Of a stretch of 41,169 bases of DNA, positions 1-6,708 are shown one piece after another. The translations under genes were made by a program, and so were the position numbers. Source of the stretch: Coprosoma sp963660615 (GTDB taxonomy: Bacteria > Bacillota_I > Bacilli_A > RF39 > UBA660); contig CAVKYE010000012.1 in NCBI GenBank assembly GCA_963660615.1, positions 1-41,169 on the forward strand. The letters run 5' to 3'. The notes under the pieces are model-generated. The model made no database searches and was not told the origin of the DNA. It saw nothing but the letters and a program-made list of their open reading frames with translations. Position 1 is the first letter of the stretch; each line of letters starts with the position of its first letter.

Positions 1-2
1 GA

Positions 3-257
3 TTATATAACAAGCAAAAAATGGACAAGGCTATGAAGGAGTTTGATATCAAGGAAGCTGCTTTAAGTGGCAAAGCTGAAGGCGAGGCTATTGGTGTTGA
101 AAAAAGAAACATTGAAATAGCTAAGAGTATGCTTGAAAGAGGCATGGACAAAAAAGAAATATCAGAAATAACAGGTTTATCTATTGAAGAAATTAGTAAA
201 TTAAAAGACTGGTTTCTTTTTTTGCTTAAAATTCTTTATAATTTTAGGAATAATTAA
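3..257 (+). CDS. Rpn/PD-(D/E)XK nuclease family protein, C-terminal part only
   Basis: The reading frame is open from base 3, so the gene starts before the window and only about 84 C-terminal residues are seen. The remaining part has the composition usual for the tail of Rpn (recombination-promoting nuclease / YhgA-like) proteins: a charged helix with GKAEGEAIG, then IEIAKSMLERGMDKKEISEITGLS-like segments that form a small helix-turn-helix-like end. The catalytic PD-(D/E)XK core would lie upstream and is not visible. The last ~16 residues (from DWFLFLLK on) are hydrophobic and unlike the usual charged end after EEISKLK, so a frameshift or read-through near base 210 is possible. Family assignment rests on the tail only. 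Confidence 0.6.
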   Translation, partial: LYNKQKMDKAMKEFDIKEAALSGKAEGEAIGVEKRNIEIAKSMLERGMDKKEISEITGLSIEEISKLKDWFLFLLKILYNFRNN

Positions 258-281
258 GAAAAAATTGGGATAAAAAAGTGA

Positions 282-302
282 CGTATAACTATATGTTATA
301 CG
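282..302. promoter_or_regulatory. 21-bp palindrome, candidate operator 1
   Basis: Perfect 8-bp arms CGTATAAC / GTTATACG around a 5-base TATAT centre. It lies about 40 bases upstream of the predicted -35 box of the leucine-rich repeat gene. No T-run follows, so a terminator is unlikely. A near-identical site lies at 388-408. Confidence 0.5.
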
Positions 303-340
303 ATAGTTTTCTGTTTAAAATATAACATATAATATAATTT

Positions 341-369
341 TTGTCCACTTCTTTCACTTTTAGTATAAT
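341..369 (+). promoter_or_regulatory. Predicted sigma-A promoter of the leucine-rich repeat gene
   Basis: TTGTCC (341-346), a 17-base spacer, and a consensus TATAAT (364-369). This predicts a leader of about 60 bases that would carry the second palindrome (388-408). Confidence 0.6.
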
Positions 370-387
370 TTATTCACCATTTATTAA

Positions 388-408
388 CGTATATCATATA
401 GTTTTACG
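388..408. promoter_or_regulatory. 21-bp imperfect palindrome, candidate operator 2
   Basis: CGTATATC - ATATA - GTTTTACG has the same length and outer bases as the site at 282-302, with the 5-base centre swapped from TATAT to ATATA. Six of eight arm positions pair. It sits just downstream of the predicted transcription start, where a bound repressor could block elongation or initiation. Confidence 0.45.
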
Positions 409-436
409 ATAAAAAATATTAAAAAGGGTGAAATTT

Positions 437-1399
437 ATGCATAGGAGATTATCTAGAAGACGTTTGAAAAGGCAAAGGAGGTTTATTATGTGTGTTTTTT
501 TTGTTTTACTTTTGGGATTATCCGCTGGGTATGCGGCTTTTAGTAGTAATATTAGTTTGAATGCGAAGGGTAATATTTATAATAAGGGAGATTTGTGTTA
601 TAAGACTAGTGATAATGGTGATGGTACTGTAACTATTACTGATTATGATGAAACGTGTGGCAGTGAAGTTAATATTCCTAGTAAAATAAAAGGTAAGACT
701 GTTACTAAAATAGGTGATACAGAATATAACGTTTCTAAGGTATTTAATAGTAAAGGTTTAACTAAAGTTGTTATACCAGATACGGTTATTTCAATTGGTG
801 ATTATGCTTTTTGGGGTAATAGTATATCATCACTTGATTTGGGGGAAGGTGTTGTTGAAATTGGAATGGAGGCTTTTGTGTGGAATAAACTTACTAGTAT
901 TACTTTTCCACAAAGTCTTAAGAAAATTAGTTATTCAGCCTTTAGAAGTAATAATTTAACGTCATTACCTAATTTAGATAATATTAGTTATGATGGAGGG
1001 GCTTTTTCTGATAATAATTTGACTGGTGATGATGTTTTTGTGTATGGAAAAAATTCTGATGGTGTTATTGATAATTCTATTTTAAATTCATATGGTGGTT
1101 GTGATGCTGGTGATATTACTATTCCAGACAGTGTTAAAACTATTCAAGAGTATGCTTTTAGGGGAGTTAGTGCGGATAGTATTAATCTTATTAGGGTGGA
1201 GACTATCGAATCAATTGCTTTTTTTCAAACGAATGCTTCAATTATAAATATATCAAATACTATTAAAGAAATTCCTTCTGATGCGGTTACTCAATCTCCT
1301 AATATTAAAACAATTAACATAGATAGAAAAGAGGGGGCTATAGAGGGTGCTCCTTGGGGTGCTGTTAATGCGAATGTAAATTGGATTGGTGATAATTAA
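437..1399 (+). CDS. BspA-like leucine-rich repeat surface protein
   Basis: A 320-residue secreted or membrane-anchored protein. I chose the ATG at 437 because AAGGGTG lies six bases upstream; a GTG at 428 is in frame but falls inside that site. The N-terminus is strongly basic (RRLSRRRLKRQRR), followed by one hydrophobic segment and then AAFSSNISLNAKGNI, a module reminiscent of SipW/TasA-type secreted proteins. The rest carries LRR_5 (BspA-type) repeats, recognisable as L-T-x-V-x-I-P-x-x-V-x-x-I-G-x-x-A-F units between about residues 105 and 310. BspA-type repeats commonly mediate binding to host or bacterial surfaces, but the ligand here is unknown. The gene stands alone behind its own promoter with two palindromes. 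Confidence 0.75.
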   Translation: MHRRLSRRRLKRQRRFIMCVFFVLLLGLSAGYAAFSSNISLNAKGNIYNKGDLCYKTSDNGDGTVTITDYDETCGSEVNIPSKIKGKTVTKIGDTEYNVSKVFNSKGLTKVVIPDTVISIGDYAFWGNSISSLDLGEGVVEIGMEAFVWNKLTSITFPQSLKKISYSAFRSNNLTSLPNLDNISYDGGAFSDNNLTGDDVFVYGKNSDGVIDNSILNSYGGCDAGDITIPDSVKTIQEYAFRGVSADSINLIRVETIESIAFFQTNASIINISNTIKEIPSDAVTQSPNIKTINIDRKEGAIEGAPWGAVNANVNWIGDN

Positions 1400-1400
1400 A

Positions 1401-1424
1401 AAAGACAGATTACTATCTGTCTTT
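1401..1424 (-). terminator. Rho-independent terminator of the DUF3800/M23 operon
   Basis: Perfect 10-bp arms AAAGACAGAT / ATCTGTCTTT with a 4-base loop. Read on the minus strand, the stem is followed by a run of six T, so it best serves the minus-strand operon. It may also stop transcription of the convergent leucine-rich repeat gene, whose stop codon it adjoins. Confidence 0.75.
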
Positions 1425-1512
1425 GCCTAAGGTATCTCGTACTTAGCATACGATTAGGTTTTTAATTGTGACCGATATTCTTAGGTCTTGTGGTTTAAGT
1501 ATACCATACTTA
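1425..1512 (-). other. Possible structured RNA element in the DUF3800 3' region
   Basis: The 3' untranslated stretch between the DUF3800 stop and the terminator can fold on itself. CCTAAG (1426-1431) pairs with CTTAGG (1480-1485), enclosing a small CGTA/TACG hairpin (about 1438-1452). Next to it, TAAGTAT / ATACTTA (1496-1502 and 1506-1512) form a perfect 7-bp hairpin with a 3-base loop. No reading frame with a ribosome binding site is seen. Function is unknown. Confidence 0.35.
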
Positions 1513-1514
1513 TT

Positions 1515-2207
1515 TTACTGTGTCAAAGCTTTTTTGTCATTTGTTTTGCCAAAATATTTATATGGAAATTTTGATATTATGGCGTTTTTTAGGGCTGGTA
1601 CTTTGTAATAGGTACTGCCTTTATTTTTGTAATTATAATAGCCAAAGAATGTGTTGGCGATTAGGTCTGCCATTTGCACTGTTCTATGTCCTTTGGAGTC
1701 ATAATAAAATACTTTGAAGTTTTTTTCTTTGGTTAGTCCTAGTGTGGTGTTTAGGTAGTCTTCTAGGGAGTTTAGGGATCCTACTTTGACGTTACGGTTA
1801 TCTAGAATTAGTGTTATGTCATCATGAGGAAAAAGTTCTTGATGGTTTTCTAGTAGAAAGTTTAGGAGTAATCCTAGGAAGTAGTTGTATTTTATGTTTT
1901 CGTCATGTTTGTTTCTTTTGATTAAGTGTTTTTTGTCTACGATGATGCCGATTGGTATGGTGGTAGGGATTTTAAATAGTTCGTTTAAAAATTCGGCTTT
2001 TTGTGTTGGCTTTAGATAACATGCTTTTAATTCTTCATATTTGTTTGTTTTTGGATATTTATCTTTGATGTGTTTTTCTAGTTTTTTATGGCAGGATTTC
2101 ACACTGTATATTCTTTGGGTTATGTAGCCGGCTATGACAAAAAAGTTATTGTTTTTTTGGTGGATGGCTCCGCTTTCATCAATCACAATGTATGTTTTGT
2201 TTTTCAT
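1515..2207 (-). CDS. DUF3800 domain protein
   Basis: A 230-residue soluble protein. It matches DUF3800, a family with an RNase H-like fold often found in mobile or defence contexts. Key acidic positions are visible: IDESG near the start (D10, E11), LILDN (D136), and VQMADLIAN (D181) preceded by FYYD (D170). These would form a metal-binding active site if the protein is a nuclease, but biochemical activity has not been established for most members. It is the second gene of a two-gene minus-strand unit with the M23 peptidase. AGGAGG lies 15 bases before the ATG, an unusually long spacing, and overlaps the stop of the upstream gene. Confidence 0.75.
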   Translation of the reverse strand: MKNKTYIVIDESGAIHQKNNNFFVIAGYITQRIYSVKSCHKKLEKHIKDKYPKTNKYEELKACYLKPTQKAEFLNELFKIPTTIPIGIIVDKKHLIKRNKHDENIKYNYFLGLLLNFLLENHQELFPHDDITLILDNRNVKVGSLNSLEDYLNTTLGLTKEKNFKVFYYDSKGHRTVQMADLIANTFFGYYNYKNKGSTYYKVPALKNAIISKFPYKYFGKTNDKKALTQ

Positions 2208-2226
2208 TTGTTTAAAGCTTTACCTC

Positions 2227-3069
2227 CTAGATTTTTAGTTTTCCTGTTTTTAGTAATTTAAGTAGATATATGTTTTGACAATATGTGCCTTTATAGTCTG
2301 TTATGCCGTTTTTTAAGGCGATGTTTTCTCTGTTTGTGTATGTGCTGTCGATGTTTATTTGTTTTAGTCCGTCAACTATTGAAGGGCCTTTATAGTTTGC
2401 GTTTTCTAAATAGGTTTCTTCTGAAGGCTTTGCTTCTTTAGCGAGCTCTAAAGAGTTACTAGGGTTTTCAGTTGTTATGATTCCATTTATTTTTTCTGTT
2501 TCTTTTGACTCTTCTATGTTTTCGGTTTCTATTTTTTCTTCTACTTTTTCTTCTTTGTTTGTTTCTTCTTTTGGTGTTTCGTTTTGTTCTTCTTGGATGA
2601 TATCGGCATTTGTTTCTGCAGGGGGCGCTTCTATGGGATTGTTTACTGGGTTAATGCTTTTGATTCCATCTAGGTAATCTTTGGGATTTAAGCGATTATT
2701 ATTTGAATCTCTTACTTCAAAGTGTAGATGTATTCCGTAGGCGTTTCCAGTGCTTCCCATGGTGCCTAGGGTTTGTCCTTTGGTAACTTTGTCTCCTTGT
2801 GATACGGTGATGCTTCCATACTTCATATGTGCATATAAGGTATAGTGTCCATTATCGTGTTTTATTTTGACGAAGTTACCATAACTTGCGGTTCCTCTGG
2901 CGTTGTTGTTTGTGTATTTTACGTTTTTTACGACTATTTCGACGGTGCCATCTGCTATGGATATTACATCACTAATGCTTCCACCTTCTCCTACGATATC
3001 TAAGGCCTTATGGGATGATGAGAAGTTATTAGTTATGCTTTCGTTCATGGTTGCGATTACGTGGTCCAT
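2227..3069 (-). CDS. M23 (LytM-type) metallopeptidase without signal peptide
   Basis: A 280-residue protein with a complete M23 zinc endopeptidase domain at residues ~15-135: H20 and D24 (SHKALD), H81 (YAHM) and the HLHFE motif (H114, H116). M23 enzymes cut peptide cross-links of peptidoglycan. No signal peptide or membrane segment precedes the domain, unlike most secreted family members. After a long Glu/Thr-rich linker (about 140-225), the last ~45 residues (ENIALKNGI ... YKGTYCQN ... LLKLLKTGKL) resemble the small C-terminal repeat seen on phage-type endolysins of Clostridia. The ribosome binding site AAAGGAGGTGAAAC directly precedes the ATG. A phage-derived lysin is the likeliest origin. 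Confidence 0.8.
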   Translation of the reverse strand: MDHVIATMNESITNNFSSSHKALDIVGEGGSISDVISIADGTVEIVVKNVKYTNNNARGTASYGNFVKIKHDNGHYTLYAHMKYGSITVSQGDKVTKGQTLGTMGSTGNAYGIHLHFEVRDSNNNRLNPKDYLDGIKSINPVNNPIEAPPAETNADIIQEEQNETPKEETNKEEKVEEKIETENIEESKETEKINGIITTENPSNSLELAKEAKPSEETYLENANYKGPSIVDGLKQINIDSTYTNRENIALKNGITDYKGTYCQNIYLLKLLKTGKLKI

Positions 3070-3155
3070 GTTTCACCTCCTTTCTTTGAAGGATTTTTTT
3101 CCTTCTATTTATATGGTACGATAAAAGTTTGGTTTTTCCTTTTTTTGTTTTTAAA

Positions 3156-3392
3156 TTATCGCTTTTTTTTGTCAGCACCTGATGTTAGTACGATATCTAC
3201 GTCTAGGTTTTCGTCTTTGTAGTATCCTAGGGCATGGGCTACATACTGTGGTGCGTAAAATACGCTATGGGTTACTTCACCTACTTTTACTTTTGTTATT
3301 GTTTTTTCTTCTTTGTTTTCGTCTTTGGTGAAGGTGAATATTCCCCAAATTATAAGTCCTAATAGTATTAGGGCTACTAATATTTTTTTCAT
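3156..3392 (-). pseudogene. Truncated ABC transporter substrate-binding protein (NMT1/SsuA-like)
   Basis: Only 78 residues: a signal/anchor segment (KKILVALILLGLIIWG), a charged linker, and then the start of a periplasmic-binding-type II fold (VFYAPQYVAHALGYYKDENLDVD ... LTSGADK). That beginning is characteristic of NMT1/SsuA-type binding proteins for thiamine precursors, sulfonates or similar small molecules, which are usually above 300 residues. Here the frame ends in KKKR right after the first strand-helix unit, so about three quarters are missing and no membrane or ATPase partner genes lie nearby. The ribosome binding site (AAAGGAG) and a TATAAT box upstream are intact, so a short peptide may still be made. 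Confidence 0.7.
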
Positions 3393-3418
3393 AATTTCTC
3401 CTTTCTTTTTTTCATTGT

Positions 3419-3447
3419 ATTATATTCTTTGGTGGTTATAGTGTACC
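3419..3447 (-). promoter_or_regulatory. Predicted promoter of the truncated binding protein
   Basis: Minus-strand TATAAT (3424-3419) with GGTACA 17 bases upstream (3447-3442). The -35 match is weak. Confidence 0.4.
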
Positions 3448-3475
3448 TAAAATGTTTTTATTTTTGTTTTAAATG

Positions 3476-3484
3476 TGATATTAT
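3476..3484 (+). promoter_or_regulatory. Possible extended -10 promoter of pcrA
   Basis: TGA-TATTAT fits an extended -10 element; no good -35 box is seen at the expected distance. It predicts a very short leader before the ATG at 3502. Confidence 0.35.
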
Positions 3485-3501
3485 TATAGGTAGGTGATTA
3501 T

Positions 3502-5583
3502 ATGTTAGATGGTTTAAATGATAAACAAAAAGAAGCGGTTGTTAATACTTCTGGTCCGCTTTTGGTTTTAGCTGGGGCTGGTAGTGGTAAGACGAAGGTT
3601 TTGACGACTAGGGTTTCTTATTTGGTTTTGGAGAAGGGTGTTTTTCCTTCTTCTATTTTGGCGATTACTTTTACTAATAAGGCGGCCCGTGAGATGAAGG
3701 ATAGGGTTTATAGGATGCTTGGTAATGTGGCTTATGATATTCAAATTTCGACTTTTCATTCTTTGGGTCTTCTTTTGGTTAGGGAAAATTATGAGATACT
3801 TGGGTATGATAAGAATTTTACTATTTTGGATAGTGATGATAGTTTGACTATTATTAAGAAGATTATTAAGGATATGAATTTGGATCCTAAGGATTATAAT
3901 CCTAGGGCTATTAGGAATAAGATTAGTGGGGCGAAGAATGAGTTTATGGGTCCAGATGAGTATGGTAAGTTTGCTTTTAATGAGTATGAGAAAATAGTTT
4001 TAAGTGTTTTTAAGAGGTATGAGGATAAGAAGAGGCGTAATAATTCTTTGGATTTTGATGATTTGCTTTTGCTTCCTTTGAAACTTTTTCGTGAAAATCC
4101 TTCTATTTTGAAGGAGTATCAAGAGAGATATAAGTATATTTTGGTTGATGAGTATCAGGATACTAATGAGGTTCAGTACAGACTTATTAAGTATTTGAGT
4201 GCGAAGTATAAAAATGTTTGTGTGGTTGGTGATGCGGATCAGTCTATTTATGGTTTTAGGGGGGCGAATTTTAGAAATATTTTGGATTTTGAGAAGGATT
4301 ATCCTAATGCTTTGGTGGTTAAGCTTGAGGAGAATTATCGTTCTACTGGTAATATTTTGGGATGTGCGAATGATATTATTAAGAATAATAAGTTAAGGCG
4401 TGATAAGGTTCTTTGGACTATGAGTGGTGATGGGGATAAGATTATTTATCATACGGCTTTATCTGAGAAGGATGAGGCGGGGTATGTTAAGGATGAGATT
4501 AAGGCACTTATAGATAAGGGAATAGAAAAAAAGGATATTGCGGTTTTGTATAGGACTAATGCTCAGTCTCGTAATATGGAGGAGGCTTTGCTTCGTGAGA
4601 ATATTCCTTATAAGGTTGTTGGAAGTTTTTACTTTTATAATCGTAAGGAGATTAAGGATTTAATTTGTTATTTGAAGCTTATTTATAATTATAAGGATGA
4701 TGTTAGTTTGCTTCGGGTTATTAATGTTCCTAAGAGGCAAATTGGCCCTAAGACGATTGAGAATTTAACTATGAAGGCTATGGATAGTGGTATCAGTATT
4801 TATGAGGCTATTTCTTCTGGTAAGGAGCTTAAGTTTAAACAGATAATTGAGGATATTAAGAAGGAAAGTGAGAATGTTTCTTTGACGGAACTTGTTGATT
4901 TGATTTTGGATAAGAGTGGTATGAGGGCTGAGCTTTTGGCTGATAAGACGCTTGAATCTGAGGTTAGACTTGAGAATCTTGAGGAGTTTAAGTCAATTAC
5001 GAAGAATTTTGAGGAGAATAATGGGGTTATTTCGCTTGAGGATTTTTTGATGGAGATTAGTTTGGTTTCGGATATGGAGGAACATAAGAATAATACTGAT
5101 GTGGTTACGCTTATGACTATTCATTCGGCTAAGGGACTTGAGTTTGATTATGTGTTTTTGATTGGACTTGAGGAAGGTATTTTTCCACATAAAAATTGTT
5201 TGGATAGTAATGATGAAGTTGAAGAGGAAAGAAGGCTTTGTTATGTGGCGGTGACTAGGGCTAGAAAGATGCTTTATTTGGTGAATGCGAAAAGAAGGAT
5301 GCTTTATGGTAATGTGAGTTTAAATCCTGCTAGTAGGTTTATTGATGAGATTGATAAGAAGTATTTATCTATTTCTTCTTCTTCTTCGCCTTCTTTATTT
5401 GATAGAAATGATGTGATTGATGATTCTATAGAATACTCGGTTGGGGATAAAGTTATTCATGATAAGTATGGCGAAGGTATTGTTTTAGGTATTGGTAGTG
5501 TTTTAACTATTGCCTTTAATCATAAATATGGTATAATTAAGATAATGAAAGGTCATAAGAGTATAAGGAAGGTGAATGATTAA
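3502..5583 (+). CDS. pcrA: ATP-dependent 3'-5' DNA helicase PcrA (UvrD family)
   Basis: A 693-residue superfamily 1A helicase that unwinds DNA in repair and rolling-circle replication and displaces RecA. All expected motifs are present: Walker A AGAGSGKT (24-31), TFTNKAAREM (motif Ia), DEYQDTN (motif II, D216-Q219), VGDADQSIYGFRGA (motif III), ENYRSTG (motif IV), LMTIHSAKGLEFD (motif V) and VAVTRARK (motif VI). The C-terminal YSVGDKVIHDKYGEG segment is the Tudor-like domain that contacts RNA polymerase in PcrA. Length is slightly below that of Bacillus PcrA. It heads an operon with a small membrane protein, a nucleotidyltransferase and ligA; pcrA-ligA linkage is common in Firmicutes. Confidence 0.97.
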   Translation: MLDGLNDKQKEAVVNTSGPLLVLAGAGSGKTKVLTTRVSYLVLEKGVFPSSILAITFTNKAAREMKDRVYRMLGNVAYDIQISTFHSLGLLLVRENYEILGYDKNFTILDSDDSLTIIKKIIKDMNLDPKDYNPRAIRNKISGAKNEFMGPDEYGKFAFNEYEKIVLSVFKRYEDKKRRNNSLDFDDLLLLPLKLFRENPSILKEYQERYKYILVDEYQDTNEVQYRLIKYLSAKYKNVCVVGDADQSIYGFRGANFRNILDFEKDYPNALVVKLEENYRSTGNILGCANDIIKNNKLRRDKVLWTMSGDGDKIIYHTALSEKDEAGYVKDEIKALIDKGIEKKDIAVLYRTNAQSRNMEEALLRENIPYKVVGSFYFYNRKEIKDLICYLKLIYNYKDDVSLLRVINVPKRQIGPKTIENLTMKAMDSGISIYEAISSGKELKFKQIIEDIKKESENVSLTELVDLILDKSGMRAELLADKTLESEVRLENLEEFKSITKNFEENNGVISLEDFLMEISLVSDMEEHKNNTDVVTLMTIHSAKGLEFDYVFLIGLEEGIFPHKNCLDSNDEVEEERRLCYVAVTRARKMLYLVNAKRRMLYGNVSLNPASRFIDEIDKKYLSISSSSSPSLFDRNDVIDDSIEYSVGDKVIHDKYGEGIVLGIGSVLTIAFNHKYGIIKIMKGHKSIRKVND

Positions 5584-5741
5584 TGTTTTTAAGTATTATT
5601 GATAGTTTAAATGAGTGGGCAGTGCCTATTAAGGCTTGGCTTGATGCTCATCATAATAATCCGATGATGTGGCTTGCGTTTTTTATTATTGGACTTGCGG
5701 TGTTTTTTATGACTTATAATGCGCTGCACAAGGATAGATAG
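5583..5741 (+). CDS. Small single-pass membrane protein (52 residues)
   Basis: Its ATG overlaps the pcrA stop in TAATG, so translation is probably coupled to pcrA. It begins MFLSIIDSLNEWAVP, has an amphipathic N-terminal half (IKAWLDAHHNNPMM), one hydrophobic segment (WLAFFIIGLAVFFMTY) and ends NALHKDR. The stop is just before the GGAGAAG site of the next gene. Codon use matches its neighbours, with GT-rich codons. I do not recognise the family. The tight packing between pcrA and the nucleotidyltransferase, and the sensible membrane topology, argue that it is a real gene. Confidence 0.7.
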   Translation: MFLSIIDSLNEWAVPIKAWLDAHHNNPMMWLAFFIIGLAVFFMTYNALHKDR

Positions 5742-5751
5742 GAGAAGTGTT

Positions 5752-6663
5752 ATGGATTATACTTTACTTGTGATGGCTGCTGGTATTGGTAGTAGGTTTG
5801 GTTCGCTTAAGCAGGTGGAACCGGTTGGACCTAATGGTGAGTTTATTATTGATTATTCTATATATGATGCGATTAGGGCTGGGTTTACTCATGTTATATT
5901 TGTTATAAGACGTGAAAATGAAAAGCTTTTTAAGGAGACTATTGGTAAGAGGCTTTTTGGTAAGATTAAGGTTTCTTATGTTTTTCAGGAGTTAAATGAT
6001 TTACCTTTAGGCTATTCTATTTCTAGTTTAAGAAGTAAACCTTTGGGAACTGGACATGCTATTTATTGTGCGAGAAATTTGCTTACTTCTTCGTTTGCGG
6101 TTATTAATGCGGATGATTTTTATGGGCCTTTGGCTTATGAGATTTTAATGGATTTTTTTAAGAACAATGAGGATAGAACTCATTATTTATCTGTTTGTTA
6201 CAAGGCTATTAATACGCTTTCTTTGAATGGCTCTGTTAAAAGAGGTGTGGCTCATGTTTCTAATGGTGTTTTAGAAGGTATTACGGAAAGTAAACTTCAA
6301 GAGGTTAATGGCGAGGTTATGGCGATGCCGCTTGATGGAAGTGAGGCTTTTAGAGTTTCAGATAATGATTTGGTAACGGTTAATTTATTTGGTTTTACGC
6401 CTAATTTTTTGAAGGCTGTTATTAATAATTTTCCTTTGTTTTTGGATAAGAATGCGAATGATCTTGATAGTGAGTATTTGATGCCTGATATTATTACTTC
6501 GCAGATTTTAGATGGTAGTGCGAAGGTGTATGTTAAGGAGAGTTCTTCTAAGTGGTATGGTGTTACTTATAAGGATGATAAAGAGATGGTTGTTAATGCG
6601 ATTAATAATTATATAATTCAAGGTGTTTATCCTTCTAATTTATGGGAAGATGGGTCTAGGTAA
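5752..6663 (+). CDS. Sugar-phosphate nucleotidyltransferase (NTP_transferase family)
   Basis: A 303-residue Rossmann-like enzyme of the NTP_transferase family, which joins a sugar 1-phosphate and an NTP to give an NDP-sugar and pyrophosphate. I chose the ATG at 5752 because GGAGAAG lies five bases upstream. The N-terminal signature LVMAAGIGSRFGSLKQ holds the nucleotide-binding loop with its conserved arginine; KPLGTGHAIYCAR and VINADDFYG give the base-contacting and metal-binding aspartate segments. The sugar is not predictable; the sequence is closer to uncharacterised NDP-sugar pyrophosphorylases than to GalU or GlmU. It lies between pcrA and ligA, with no other sugar-pathway gene nearby. 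Confidence 0.85.
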   Translation: MDYTLLVMAAGIGSRFGSLKQVEPVGPNGEFIIDYSIYDAIRAGFTHVIFVIRRENEKLFKETIGKRLFGKIKVSYVFQELNDLPLGYSISSLRSKPLGTGHAIYCARNLLTSSFAVINADDFYGPLAYEILMDFFKNNEDRTHYLSVCYKAINTLSLNGSVKRGVAHVSNGVLEGITESKLQEVNGEVMAMPLDGSEAFRVSDNDLVTVNLFGFTPNFLKAVINNFPLFLDKNANDLDSEYLMPDIITSQILDGSAKVYVKESSSKWYGVTYKDDKEMVVNAINNYIIQGVYPSNLWEDGSR

Positions 6664-6708
6664 TTCTGGGCTTTTTTTCCTAATTTTTATGTTTAGGTTG
6701 GTGAGATT

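Noticed and set aside
3..257. Mycoplasma-type genetic code (TGA as tryptophan)
   Set aside because: TGA ends ligA, scpA, the adhesin and other genes at the expected family lengths, and tryptophans are coded by TGG.
768..959. Overlapping frame inside the leucine-rich repeat gene
   Set aside because: It lies fully within a well-supported gene in another frame and encodes only hydrophobic low-complexity residues.
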